DNA from: JAMLHN01 sp035708745
GTDB lineage: Bacteria > Chloroflexota > Chloroflexia > Thermomicrobiales > UBA6265
DNA length: 64,000 nt
Assembly: GCA_035708745.1 (NCBI GenBank)
Contig: DASTFJ010000277.1
Location: 1 to 64,000 of the forward strand
Direction: 5' to 3'
The notes under the pieces were generated by a model, which was not told the origin of the DNA, did no database searches, and worked only from the letters and a program-made list of their open reading frames with translations. Position numbers and translations under genes: made by a program. Shown in pieces: positions 40,264-48,879 of this stretch. How positions within the stretch are numbered: the first letter of the stretch is position 1; every line of letters starts with the position of its first letter.

Positions 40264-40794
40264 TTACTCCGCGGCCCCGAGCTCCGCCGCCACACGCTTC
40301 AGATTCTCGATGTCCTTACGCACGACGAACGTCCGGCCGCTCATATCGTCTTTGACATAACTCAACGTCCGGTCGTCCATCCACCGATAAATGGTGGGGC
40401 GGGTGACATTGAGCTGCTGGGCCGCATTCCCGATCGACACCAGCTCGTTCGGCTCGAACGCCCGGAATTTCGCCAGCGCGAGCATTCGCCCCAGCTCAGA
40501 ATCCCAGAACGAACGCGGGACGGTGTAATCGTCCGCGGCCGCCGGCCAAAAGAGCAGCTGCACGATCGAATCGATCGCGGTCAGCACATGTTCCTTCTGC
40601 TCGCGTACTTCACCGCGGGCGAGCCGCGAGAGCTTGCTGAGATCTCGACCAAGCGGACCATCGCGCAAAGCATCGAGCGACAAGGGCTCGAAGGCGCTTG
40701 GGTAAAGCTGGTTGATCAACCGGTGATGATGGCTGTACACCACCTGCAACGCTTGATCGATTACCGGTTGGTAATCGCGGGAACTGCCTTCCAC
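40264..40794 (-). CDS. Helix-turn-helix (excisionase/MerR-like) DNA-binding protein
   Basis: 176 residues from the GTG at 40794, correctly spaced from AAGGAG; a GTG at 40800 overlaps that site. The first 115 residues are helical and unrecognised (LGRDLSKLSRLARGEVREQKEHVLTAIDSIVQLLFWP). The C-terminal 55 residues are a winged HTH of the excisionase type (SIGNAAQQLNVTRPTIYRWMDD and a wing GRTFVVRKDIENL). It has a perfect promoter whose -10 overlaps a CGTACA direct repeat, suggesting autoregulation. Single gene with its own terminator. The regulon is unknown. Confidence 0.78.
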   Translation of the reverse strand: MEGSSRDYQPVIDQALQVVYSHHHRLINQLYPSAFEPLSLDALRDGPLGRDLSKLSRLARGEVREQKEHVLTAIDSIVQLLFWPAAADDYTVPRSFWDSELGRMLALAKFRAFEPNELVSIGNAAQQLNVTRPTIYRWMDDRTLSYVKDDMSGRTFVVRKDIENLKRVAAELGAAE

Positions 40795-40844
40795 TCCCAC
40801 TCCTTACGCGATTTCCCATGCCGTCGCGAACGTATCTTTCGGAC

Positions 40845-40864
40845 TGTACGGTCAGATTGTACGC
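40845..40864 (-). promoter_or_regulatory. Candidate operator: CGTACA direct repeat
   Basis: Two CGTACA copies on the minus strand (40859-40864 and 40845-40850), period 14 bp. One overlaps the -10 element and the other the transcription start of the HTH gene. A third CGTACA occurs on the plus strand near 40985. Confidence 0.5.
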
Positions 40865-40884
40865 TCGTGACGTAGCAATGTCAA
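40856..40884 (-). promoter_or_regulatory. Consensus promoter of the HTH gene
   Basis: TTGACA (40879-40884), 17 nt, TACAAT (40856-40861) on the minus strand, close to the ideal sigma-A promoter. Confidence 0.85.
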
Positions 40885-41108
40885 CGCCTTGAAAAGCCCT
40901 TGTATTTCCCAGCAAATCGCCAGAGTTTACTGTGACGACCTGTCAATAACAACGCTCAAAAGCATGACATAGTTTCGCGGTGTTCGTACAGTTTTGTCCG
41001 CCGTCGCAAGCACCAGGAGTTGTGACCCGCACGACAGCACGTCGCTCGATCCTCCGCTCGTTGATTCGCCTGGCATCGGAGGTCTTCGGTATACGACCGG
41101 GAGGGAAA
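40885..41108. other. A/T-richer gene-free region
   Basis: About 220 bp upstream of the HTH gene promoter. It is richer in A/T than its surroundings up to about 41000. It contains a second TTGACA (minus, near 40940) without a matching -10, and a third CGTACA near 40985. No gene supported. Confidence 0.4.
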
Positions 41109-41459
41109 TTAGGAACCGGTCGTCATCCCGCGAACCGCCAACCCTGCCACGAACAGCGCGCCCAGGCTGAAGAACAGCAACGCTTGCCGCGCATCCCGTT
41201 CGCGCATATAGCTCCAGATGAAGGGCAATGCCAACACCGCGGTCAATCCATAGAGGATATGGATCGATGACTCCGGCCGGAAACCCTTCACGTACAGCAC
41301 GACGCCGAACGCAACCTGAGCCAGGATCAGCAATTCGCCGATCATCAACGCCCCATTGAAGCTCCCGGTCACGCCACCACCGGTGAAGTAGAGATACATC
41401 CCCCAGATGCCAATCGCCGCCATGAAGAGCAACATCGACGTCGCCAACCGGTCGTGCAT
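41109..41459 (-). CDS. Small four-helix membrane protein, unknown
   Basis: 116 residues from the ATG at 41459; a TTG two codons earlier is possible. Four hydrophobic segments (LATSMLLFMAAIGIWGMYLYF, LMIGELLILAQVAFGVVLYV, ILYGLTAVLALPFIWSYM, ALLFFSLGALFVAGLAV) are joined by short loops. There are no Cys or His clusters suggesting cofactors. Not recognised as a named family. The hypothetical role is not assignable. It stands alone, downstream of the metallo-hydrolase gene on the same strand. Confidence 0.75.
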   Translation of the reverse strand: MHDRLATSMLLFMAAIGIWGMYLYFTGGGVTGSFNGALMIGELLILAQVAFGVVLYVKGFRPESSIHILYGLTAVLALPFIWSYMRERDARQALLFFSLGALFVAGLAVRGMTTGS

Positions 41460-41598
41460 CAACAAAATCGTAGACAGAGCGAACCTCCCCGACTATTCGT
41501 GCGCGGGCATCTCATCTCGAAAATGTTCCGGTTCGATCGCCTTGGCTGGAAACCCTGGGGATGAGCCCGGGAATCGACCGCGCAAACTACGCAGATTG

Positions 41599-42474
41599 TC
41601 ACACGCAGGAGTCACCCGAGAGCTCGAACAATCGCTGCTGCACTTCGACCGCGGGCCGCCGCTCGCACGGTCGCCGAGCCAATAGATCGAGCGCACCGTG
41701 ACGGGGAAGGGGAGTCAACCCCTCATGCACCCATCCGCCGGACAGCGCGACATCGGCAACAGCCAGGGCAGGGGTATTGTTTGTCTCCGAAAGATGAGCG
41801 AGATAGATGATCGGATCGCGGCCCGACCGTTCCCGCACCACATCGGTCAACCGCCCGCACTCGTCGTTCGAAAGATGACCCACGCTGGAAAGCACGCGCC
41901 GCTTCAGGTGGGCCGGATAGGGGCCGCGCTTCAGCAGATCGAGATTGTGATTGGCCTCGACCACGATCACGTCAGCGCGCGTCATCGCGTCGACCGTGAT
42001 CTCATCCCATTCCCCCAAATCGGTAAACACCGCAACATTCACCCCGCCGCACGCCACCACCGCCCCCAACGGCTCAGCAGCATCGTGTGACGTACGAATC
42101 GCGCTCACCTCGATGTCGCCGCATTCGAACCGGCCACCATGCTTGATCTTGAGCCATTCCTTCGTCAAACCCATCGCCCGCGCGGTGCCGCTGCCGGTCA
42201 CGACCGGAACACCCGCCTTCACCAAAGCCGGAACGGCTCGGATGTGATCGATATGTTCGTGCGTGATGTAGACGAAGCTTAGATCGGAGAGACGCAACCC
42301 GTACGTTAGCAGCTCCGATCGCAATCGATTGGGACCGATCCCGCAATCGATCAGCCCCGCTGCCTGCCCGCATTGCACCAGCAACGAATTACCGCTGCTG
42401 CCGCTGGCAAACGAAACCACGCGAACTCGCCCCGAGGGATCAACCACCGAAGATCGCCCGTCCGATCCGGACAT
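41599..42474 (-). CDS. Metallo-beta-lactamase fold hydrolase (YycJ/WalJ-like)
   Basis: 291 residues from the ATG at 42474, which has GAGGGGG upstream and lies inside the yggS 3' end. The MBL zinc motif THEHIDHI is near residue 75. VVSFASGSSGNSLLVQ at the N-terminus is typical of the YycJ family of DNase or exonuclease-like phosphodiesterases. VEANHNLDLLKRGPYPAHLKRRVLSS (metal and substrate region) and LAHLSETNNTP follow. B. subtilis YycJ/WalJ is a double-strand DNA exonuclease proposed in repair. It is last gene of the pgeF-yggS unit. Confidence 0.87.
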   Translation of the reverse strand: MSGSDGRSSVVDPSGRVRVVSFASGSSGNSLLVQCGQAAGLIDCGIGPNRLRSELLTYGLRLSDLSFVYITHEHIDHIRAVPALVKAGVPVVTGSGTARAMGLTKEWLKIKHGGRFECGDIEVSAIRTSHDAAEPLGAVVACGGVNVAVFTDLGEWDEITVDAMTRADVIVVEANHNLDLLKRGPYPAHLKRRVLSSVGHLSNDECGRLTDVVRERSGRDPIIYLAHLSETNNTPALAVADVALSGGWVHEGLTPLPRHGALDLLARRPCERRPAVEVQQRLFELSGDSCV

Positions 42475-43138
42475 GCGTCGCCCCCTCGGCAATGGCCGCC
42501 TCGAAATCGTTGCTCATCCCCATCGAAAGGACCGGGAGCCCAATCCCACTCTCCTGCTCGAGCGCATGCGCGAGCTCCCGCAACTCGCGAAAGACCGGTC
42601 GTACGTCATGCTGATCGCGAACCAGCGGCGCCATGGTCATCAAGCCGACCGGCCGCAGCCCCGGTTTCGCCAAAACGAGATCGAGCAACTCCGGCGCCTC
42701 GGTCAATGGGCAACCAGCCTTCTGCGCTTCAACAGCCACATTGATTTCGAGCAAAAGCTCGATCGGCCTTCCCAATGCTTCTGCCTGCTTCGCCAACACT
42801 TCTACCAACGAAGGCCGGTCCACCGATTCGATGATATCGAACAGTTCCGTGGCCACCTTCACTTTGTTCGATTGCAGACTTCCAATCATATGAAGTCGGG
42901 CGTCGTCCGGTAGCGGTGTTGCGAATTTCGTCCGTGCGTCCTGAACTCGGTTTTCACCGAATGCCCGCAATCCGAGCGCGTACGCTTCGTCGACCTCCGG
43001 CCGTCCAACCGTCTTCGTCACGCCGACGATCGTTACGACTTCAGGGTCGCGCCCAGCTCGCTCGGCAGCGTGACTGACTCGCCTGCGCACGTCGACAAGC
43101 CGCGCTTCGAGTGTTGTCGCCGTCGACATCCCGCTCAT
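42440..43138 (-). CDS. YggS/YlmE-family PLP homeostasis protein
   Basis: 232 residues from the ATG at 43138, overlapping the pgeF stop (ATGA). The PLP-binding Lys is in VTIVGVTKTVG, and FGENRVQDARTKF, MIGSLQSNKVK, VLSMGMSNDFEAAIAEGATHVRIGRAIFG are family signatures. It is a single-domain alanine-racemase-like barrel with no racemase activity, regulating PLP and amino-acid pools. The pgeF-yggS pairing is conserved in many bacteria near division genes, but here it follows a spermidine synthase-like gene. Confidence 0.93.
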   Translation of the reverse strand: MSGMSTATTLEARLVDVRRRVSHAAERAGRDPEVVTIVGVTKTVGRPEVDEAYALGLRAFGENRVQDARTKFATPLPDDARLHMIGSLQSNKVKVATELFDIIESVDRPSLVEVLAKQAEALGRPIELLLEINVAVEAQKAGCPLTEAPELLDLVLAKPGLRPVGLMTMAPLVRDQHDVRPVFRELRELAHALEQESGIGLPVLSMGMSNDFEAAIAEGATHVRIGRAIFGG

Positions 43139-43929
43139 TCGGCCACCGCAATAATGGATGCAAACCGCCCGGTCGCCGGTCCCTGGCCCCGGTGTGAGAA
43201 CCAACCGTCACCGCTGCAACGCGTGCAGATGGCCGATTGTTCGATGGCATCGTCGCGAATCCCGGCCGCCAGTAGCTGCAACCGGTTCGCTTCCGCGAGA
43301 TCGAAATGCCATGCTCCATTCGAGCGTGACAGCGCGCCGTCGCCAGCAGGCAACGACTCGCGCCAACCATCGATGACTTCGTCCCCAACCTCGTAGCAGC
43401 CTTTGCAGATCCCCGGGCCGATGAACGCCAGAATCTGTTCCGGCCCGGCGGCGAATTCCTCCACCATCGTCTGCACCGCCGCGCCGCTCACATTGGCAAC
43501 CGTGCCCCGCCAGCCGGCGTGTATGACGCCCACCGAGCGAGTCTGCGGATCGCACAGAATCACCGCCAGGCAATCGGCGTGGGTCATCATCACCGCCACA
43601 TTCGGCTCGTTCGTAACAAGACTATCGAACTTGCCGAACAGCCCGGTGCCTGGGGCCGAGCCGGTCCCGGCTTTGGCCCGCGGCACGATCCCGACCGCAT
43701 TGCCATGTACCTGATGCGCGGTCACCAGCGTTGCCGGATCGATCCCCATCCGCTTGCACCAGAGCTGGCGCATCTCCCAGGCATCGACCGGATCACGCGG
43801 TTCCGAATACGAGATATTCCCGTCCGCTCGGCCCATTCCCGGAATTCGCCCAGTGATGCCGTGACGCACGAAAGGGAGCCGTCCAATCGCGGCGCTCCGC
43901 AGTGGTCGGATATCGATCGAAGTGGTCAT
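43135..43929 (-). CDS. pgeF: PgeF/YfiH-type purine nucleoside phosphorylase (laccase-domain) protein
   Basis: 264 residues. Members edit peptidoglycan precursors (replacing wrongly added L-Ser) or act as purine nucleoside phosphorylase/adenosine deaminase. The zinc ligands are in TAHQVHGN, MMTHADCLAVIL and HAGWRGT, and the tail has CTRCSGDGWFSHRG. The start overlaps the end of the spermidine synthase-like gene by 4 bp. Confidence 0.9.
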   Translation of the reverse strand: MTTSIDIRPLRSAAIGRLPFVRHGITGRIPGMGRADGNISYSEPRDPVDAWEMRQLWCKRMGIDPATLVTAHQVHGNAVGIVPRAKAGTGSAPGTGLFGKFDSLVTNEPNVAVMMTHADCLAVILCDPQTRSVGVIHAGWRGTVANVSGAAVQTMVEEFAAGPEQILAFIGPGICKGCYEVGDEVIDGWRESLPAGDGALSRSNGAWHFDLAEANRLQLLAAGIRDDAIEQSAICTRCSGDGWFSHRGQGPATGRFASIIAVAE

Positions 43930-45581
43930 TCGCCGGTTTCTTTTCTCGCCTCGTCGAAGATCATGCGGTCGATCAGCGTTTCGACCGGAGCCCGATCGTC
44001 CGTATACGGCCGGTCATGGGCCGCGTTCAGACGCAGATTTCCATCGGCGAACACCTCCGCCGCGACGATCTGCTGATTCGAACCCGGCGCGGTCGACCCG
44101 AGTCGCGCCCGAATCTCTTCGAGTGTGACGTCGTCGTTCGACGCGATGACCATTGTGTTGTCATAGCCATGAACGTCGACCAGCCAAACCGACTGGAAGA
44201 CCGCGCTCAGGGTAGATGATAGTGCGTCCACCAACCGGAAATCGGACTCAGACCGGCCAACATTCACGACCACCACTCCGTGCTCGTTCAAATGCTGCGC
44301 CACCAGCTCGAAATACTCTTTCGTTGCCAGGTGAAAGGGAATGTACGGCTGGCGATAGGCGTCGAGCGCGACGAGATCGTACATCTGGTCACTGGTCTCG
44401 AGGAAATAGCGGCCGTCTTCGGCATGGGTCGTCAATCGCGGATCGTCGAGCGCGAAATATGTTCGCGCCAGCTCCAGCACCTTCGGATCGATCTCGACCC
44501 CATCGATATGTAGATCGGGGTAGGTCGCCAGCAAGGAATGGGCCGACGTGCCTCCTGCCAGTCCGACGATCAGCGCGTTCTTCGGGTCGGTCCCCGTCAT
44601 CCTTGGCGCCAGCAGAAAGTAGTCCCACGGACCGCCCGTCAGCACCGAGCTCGGATCATAGATCGAATGAATCGCGTGTCCGTCGTTCAGCGCCAGCAAA
44701 TAACGCCCATCGTCGTTCAGCACTTGAATGTAGTTGTAGTCGGATTCGGCTTCCTCGACCAGCACGCCCCGGTAGGGCGGTTTGATCGTCCCCGATGCGG
44801 TCGCGGCGTGCAATCCCAACGAGCTAACCAAAAGTACGGCTACCAGCGCGATGCGGCTTCCTCCGCGCATGAGAAACAAACCCACGATCGCCAGCGCCAT
44901 CAACGCGCCACCCATGATCAAAAACGTCGCGCGGGTACCGAAGATCGGTATCAGGATCAACACCGGCAGAAAGCTGCCCGCGATCGAGCCGACGGTCGAA
45001 AGGGCGTAGATATTGCCGGCCGTCTCACCGCTCGAACGGATGTTCTTCGTCCGCATGCGAATTGCAAACGGCGAGATACAGCCGAATAACAGCATTGGCA
45101 GCGCCATCAGCAGCAGGGAACCGAAAAACGACCCGAAAAACGCGCCCACATTCAATTCGTCGAATGCGTCCAGCGACTCTCGCAGAATCGGCCGCGCAAT
45201 TACCGGGATCAACGCGACCGCAAATCCCGCCAAACCCGCAACGACCAGCATGACCTCGAGCGTGGGATACCGATCCGCCAGACGTCCACCCAGGTAATAG
45301 CCAACCGCCAGAAATGCCAGCGTCAGCCCAATCAGATTGGCCCAGATGAAGGTGGACGTTCCGAAATACGGCGCGAGCAAGCGTGACATCGCCAGCTCGG
45401 TGCCGATGCTGACGGCGCCACACAAGAACACCAGCGCCAGCAGCAATGCGCGCTGCCGCGATCCGCTGATTCCGAAAGTCGCATCATTGGTTCGTTCGAG
45501 GGCGATCGTGGACGTCTCGTTTGGAGAGGTTGCCGGTTCGGCGATGCGATGCATACGTGGTTTCGATCGATCGGAGGTCAT
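43926..45581 (-). CDS. Membrane protein fused to a spermidine synthase-like methyltransferase fold
   Basis: 551 residues. About eight transmembrane helices in the first 240 residues (LLLALVFLCGAVSIGTELAMSRLLAPYFG, LIGLTLAFLAVGYYLGGRLADR) resemble the MFS/SpeE-associated membrane half. The C-terminal half is the SpeE fold with NALIVGLAGGTSAHSLLA, DGVEIDPKVLELARTYF, DPRLTTHAEDGRYFLETS and DLVALDAYRQPYIPFHL. It resembles aminopropyltransferases, but such fused proteins often act on unknown substrates. No Shine-Dalgarno is seen at the ATG at 45581; 45554 is the alternative. Confidence 0.85.
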   Translation of the reverse strand: MTSDRSKPRMHRIAEPATSPNETSTIALERTNDATFGISGSRQRALLLALVFLCGAVSIGTELAMSRLLAPYFGTSTFIWANLIGLTLAFLAVGYYLGGRLADRYPTLEVMLVVAGLAGFAVALIPVIARPILRESLDAFDELNVGAFFGSFFGSLLLMALPMLLFGCISPFAIRMRTKNIRSSGETAGNIYALSTVGSIAGSFLPVLILIPIFGTRATFLIMGGALMALAIVGLFLMRGGSRIALVAVLLVSSLGLHAATASGTIKPPYRGVLVEEAESDYNYIQVLNDDGRYLLALNDGHAIHSIYDPSSVLTGGPWDYFLLAPRMTGTDPKNALIVGLAGGTSAHSLLATYPDLHIDGVEIDPKVLELARTYFALDDPRLTTHAEDGRYFLETSDQMYDLVALDAYRQPYIPFHLATKEYFELVAQHLNEHGVVVVNVGRSESDFRLVDALSSTLSAVFQSVWLVDVHGYDNTMVIASNDDVTLEEIRARLGSTAPGSNQQIVAAEVFADGNLRLNAAHDRPYTDDRAPVETLIDRMIFDEARKETGE

Positions 45582-45757
45582 TCGTGGCGTCGAGCCAAAA
45601 AACTATCGCACGACCCCTTCGGCTCGAAATCCCCCGCGTGCATACTTTGCGGTCAATCTATGTTATCCGCAAAAGAATTGCACGTCGAGCTATTCGGTCC
45701 CTACCTCCGGTTTCGTGGTAAAACCAACCGTTCCATGGCCCGTGACACCGCCGCCAC
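45582..45757. other. Divergent intergenic region
   Basis: Separates the spermidine synthase-like gene (minus) and the Nudix gene (plus). It is A/T-richer in the middle. I could not pair a clear -35 with a -10 on either strand. Confidence 0.35.
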
Positions 45758-46231
45758 ATGGAGAGCAGCGTGGCTTCGATCACAACCGATATCGTCGACT
45801 CCTACGTCTTCCGCCACCGGCTCGGCCGCGCGCAATTCTTGTTGCTCCGCCGCCGGCCGGATCTCCCTCTGGGCAATACCTGGCATGGCATTCATGGCCG
45901 CGTCTCCGACGGCGAGACATCGCTCGAAGCCGCACGCCGCGCCGTCCGCATCCAAACCGGACTCGCCAATCTCGATACCTTCTCAGCGGACTACATCAAC
46001 CAATTCTTCGACCATGCCACCGACACCATCGTCCTGGCGCCGGTCTTCGCCTTTCAGCTCGTCGAGGAAACGCCCATCTCCCTCGACGATGAATTCGACG
46101 ACTACGCCTGGTGCGACCGCGACGAAGCCACCGGCCGCCTCATCTTCGCCGGCCAGCGCTGGGCTGTCCGCCATATCGAAGACATCGTCGCCAATCCCGT
46201 CGCCGACTCCGACTTCTACCGCCTACCGTAA
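45758..46231 (+). CDS. Nudix-fold protein with a degenerate catalytic box
   Basis: 157 residues. Overall Nudix fold (DSYVFRHRLGRAQFLLLRRRPDLPLGNTWHGIHGRV, then FDHATDTIVLAPVFAFQL and EFDDYAWCDRDEATGRL). The Nudix box GX5EX7REUXEEXGU aligns from Gly47. Gly47, Glu53, Arg61 and Gly68 are kept, but the metal-binding Glu positions read Ala62, Ile65 and Gln66. It is therefore predicted inactive as a pyrophosphohydrolase, or to bind nucleotides only. It begins at the ATG at 45758; a GTG five codons in is possible. Single gene. Confidence 0.75.
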   Translation: MESSVASITTDIVDSYVFRHRLGRAQFLLLRRRPDLPLGNTWHGIHGRVSDGETSLEAARRAVRIQTGLANLDTFSADYINQFFDHATDTIVLAPVFAFQLVEETPISLDDEFDDYAWCDRDEATGRLIFAGQRWAVRHIEDIVANPVADSDFYRLP

Positions 46232-46361
46232 CGCCCATCGTCTCGCAACCCAGCCTCCTGCCCACGGTCGCAGCGCAGGTGCCTCCGCGCCGTGCGATCG
46301 AGCGCATCTCGATAACCAACCGCACCCACCACTATTCCCGAAATAGGAACCGCGCACTCCC

Positions 46362-46391
46362 TTGACGCGATGAGAACATATGTGCTATTCT
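46362..46391 (+). promoter_or_regulatory. Promoter of the RNA candidate before uvrB
   Basis: TTGACG (46362-46367), 18 nt, TATTCT (46386-46391). The predicted start of transcription is near 46398. Confidence 0.65.
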
Positions 46392-46397
46392 ATCAAC

Positions 46398-46575
46398 AAG
46401 CGGCACATCGGCGGACGGACTCAGCGAGTCCGCGCCCCAGGTACTCCCACAACAGCTGGTGGTCGAGGACGGGGTGGCGATGCATGACCTGGGCAGTGCC
46501 TACGTGCCAACCGCCCGGCAACCTCCTGCCGTCACCCAAGGCTCGCGCGCGGACTCGATCAGAAAAGAGTGATCG
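46398..46575 (+). ncRNA. Candidate structured RNA or long leader upstream of uvrB
   Basis: Directly after a promoter. GAGTCCGCGC (46426-46435) is perfectly complementary to GCGCGGACTC (46547-46556), a 10-bp long-range closing helix. Immediately inside, CCCAGGT (46436-46442) pairs with ACCTGGG (46487-46493). The left arm of the long helix can instead form a local hairpin GGACTC-AGC-GAGTCC (46417-46431), so two mutually exclusive states exist. A following hairpin is CGATCA/TGATCG (46556-46561/46570-46575). No T-run terminator is seen before uvrB, so it may be part of the uvrB mRNA or a separate RNA with a processed end. Confidence 0.4.
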
Positions 46576-46830
46576 CTCCCGAGAAATCAGACGCAAGCAA
46601 AACGAAAAGAAAACAAGCTTCGTCCGACCAGGGCGAAGCCATACCCAGGTCCCATAGCCCGAAAACAGTGGAGAACACCCACGTCGCGAAGGGCAGTAGT
46701 GCCCGTTCCCTGATTGGCCCGTTGGATTGGGCCGATTCCTCGTTAACCTCGAAAGGCTCCCTAAGCCTCGTCGGCTATAATCCACCCCTTGACCAGATCA
46801 TCTGATCTGATTCCCGAGGTCCTCCCAATC
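46576..46830 (+). other. Remaining uvrB upstream region
   Basis: No gene is supported. It contains further small hairpins: GCTTCG/CGAAGC near 46617-46638, GGGCA-GTAG-TGCCC near 46691, and ATTGGCCC/GGGCCGAT near 46713-46736. A TATAAT at 46776-46781 probably serves as the proximal uvrB -10 element. Confidence 0.5.
46776..46781 (+). promoter_or_regulatory. Consensus -10 element close to uvrB
   Basis: TATAAT without a good -35 hexamer. A start near 46788 would leave a 43-nt leader. Confidence 0.45.
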
Positions 46831-48864
46831 ATGGCCAACTTCCGTATCGAAACCGACCTCCGGCCCACCGGCGATCAACCGCGCGCGATCGAGCAGCTCG
46901 TGGACGGTCTCAACACTGGTCTCAAACGCCAGGTCCTTCTCGGTGTCACCGGATCCGGTAAGACCTTCACGATGGCGAACCTGGTCGAGCAATACAACCG
47001 CCCCACACTCGTGCTCGCTCACAACAAGACCCTCGCCGCACAGCTCTATTCGGAGTTCAAGGAATTCTTTCCGAACAACGCGATCGAATACTTTGTTTCC
47101 TACTACGACTACTATCAGCCGGAGGCCTACGTCGCTCGCACGGACACATACATCGAAAAAGACTCCGACATCAACGAGGAGATCGACAAACTCCGCCACG
47201 CGGCCACGCGCTCGCTGTTGACTCGGCCAGACACCCTCATCGTCGCTTCGGTCTCCTGCATCTACGGTCTCGGTTCACCGGAGGAATACCAGAACACGGT
47301 CATCTCCCTCCGCCGGGGAGCTCACGAGCGGCGCGATCAGATTATCCGGCGGTTCCTCGATGTCCAGTACGACCGCAACGACATGACAGTCGTCCGTGGT
47401 TCCTTCCGTGTCCGCGGCGATACCATCGAGATCTTCCCGGCCTACGAAGAGATCGCCGTTCGCATCGAATTCTTCGGCGATGAGATCGAACGCATCGTCG
47501 AGGTCGACCCCCTCACCGGTGAGCTGCTGGTCGACCGCATCGAGATCGATATCTATCCGGCACGGCATTACGTCACCTCCGCGGACAAGCTCCGCGCCGG
47601 AATCGAAGACATCCGTGTCGAGCTCGCCGAGCGCTTGCAGGAGCTGCGAAACCAGGGCAAGCTCGTCGAGGCGCAACGCCTGGAGCAACGAACCAATTAC
47701 GACCTCGAGATGATGGAAGAAACCGGATTTTGCTCCGGCATCGAAAACTACTCGATGCACCTGTCACGGCTGAAACCCGGCGAGCAACCGCACACACTGC
47801 TCGATTACTTCCCCAAAGACTTTCTGATGATCATCGACGAGTCCCATATGTCGATCCCGCAGGTCCGCGGCATGTACGCCGGCGATCGTGCCCGCAAGGA
47901 CATACTGGTAGAGCATGGCTTCCGCCTCCCGTCGGCGCGCGACAACCGGCCGCTCACGTTCGACGAATTCGACCGTATGCTCAATCAGACGATCTATGTC
48001 TCGGCCACACCCGGACCGTTCGAGCGGGAAATCGCCCAGCGCACGGTCGAGCAAGTCATCCGCCCGACTGGTCTGATCGATCCGTCCATCTCCGTTCGAC
48101 CCACCAAGGGGCAGATCGATGACTTGCTGCGCGAGATCAATCTGCGCGTCAGCCGGGGCGAGCGCGCGCTAATCACCACGCTTACAAAACGCATGGCCGA
48201 AGACCTCGCCGACTACCTCAAAGAAATGGGGGTCCGCACCCATTACCTCCACAGTGAAATCGATACCTTTGAGCGTATCGAAATCCTGCGCGATCTCCGG
48301 CTCGGTGTCTACGATGTCGTTGTCGGCATCAATCTTTTGCGCGAAGGTCTCGATCTTCCCGAGGTGTCGCTCGTCGCGATCCTCGACGCGGACAAGGAAG
48401 GGTTTCTCCGCTCCGAGGGATCGCTCGTCCAAACCATCGGCCGTGCGGCCCGGCATGTCGATGGTACGGTCATCATGTATGCCGACAACATGACCAGATC
48501 GATGACCGCGGCAATCGAGGAGACCTATCGGCGACGCGAAATCCAGATGACGCACAACACCGACCACGGCATCGAGCCCCGCGGCATCGTCAAGGAAATT
48601 AAAGACATCACGGAGCGCGTCCGCCAGGTCGCCGAGCAATCGGCGGAATACCGCACCGATCGCGCCGATCAACCGGGCGTCATTTTGCAAATGCCCAAAG
48701 ACGAGCTGGTCCGTATGATCAAGGACCTCGAAAGTCAGATGAAACTGGCAGCGAAGAATCTCGAGTTCGAGAAAGCGGCGCTGCTGCGTGATCAGATCGT
48801 CGAGCTGCGGCGCATGTCCGAGCTCGATCCAGCGGCAGCGAGCGCACCCGCCGTTCGTGCCTGA
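46831..48864 (+). CDS. uvrB: Excinuclease ABC subunit B
   Basis: 677 residues from the ATG at 46831 (MANFRIETDL), with CGAGGT upstream. The damage-verification helicase of nucleotide excision repair. Walker A is GVTGSGKTFTMAN, the beta-hairpin is FVSYYDYYQPEAYV, and helicase motifs are IIDESHMSIPQV, TLTKRMAEDLADYL, GINLLREGLDLPEVSLVAILDADKEGFLRS (motifs V-VI with QTIGRAAR). The C-terminal UVR motif is LESQMKLAAKNLEFEKAALLRDQI. First gene of a long plus-strand run. Confidence 0.97.
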   Translation: MANFRIETDLRPTGDQPRAIEQLVDGLNTGLKRQVLLGVTGSGKTFTMANLVEQYNRPTLVLAHNKTLAAQLYSEFKEFFPNNAIEYFVSYYDYYQPEAYVARTDTYIEKDSDINEEIDKLRHAATRSLLTRPDTLIVASVSCIYGLGSPEEYQNTVISLRRGAHERRDQIIRRFLDVQYDRNDMTVVRGSFRVRGDTIEIFPAYEEIAVRIEFFGDEIERIVEVDPLTGELLVDRIEIDIYPARHYVTSADKLRAGIEDIRVELAERLQELRNQGKLVEAQRLEQRTNYDLEMMEETGFCSGIENYSMHLSRLKPGEQPHTLLDYFPKDFLMIIDESHMSIPQVRGMYAGDRARKDILVEHGFRLPSARDNRPLTFDEFDRMLNQTIYVSATPGPFEREIAQRTVEQVIRPTGLIDPSISVRPTKGQIDDLLREINLRVSRGERALITTLTKRMAEDLADYLKEMGVRTHYLHSEIDTFERIEILRDLRLGVYDVVVGINLLREGLDLPEVSLVAILDADKEGFLRSEGSLVQTIGRAARHVDGTVIMYADNMTRSMTAAIEETYRRREIQMTHNTDHGIEPRGIVKEIKDITERVRQVAEQSAEYRTDRADQPGVILQMPKDELVRMIKDLESQMKLAAKNLEFEKAALLRDQIVELRRMSELDPAAASAPAVRA

Positions 48865-48879
48865 GAAAGGAACTGTTCA

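Noticed and set aside
46514..46525. CCCGGCAACCTC in the uvrB upstream RNA, reminiscent of SAM-I/SAM-IV riboswitch cores
   Set aside because: The other conserved riboswitch blocks (for example GGUGCUAAUUCC) are absent and uvrB has no link to methionine metabolism.
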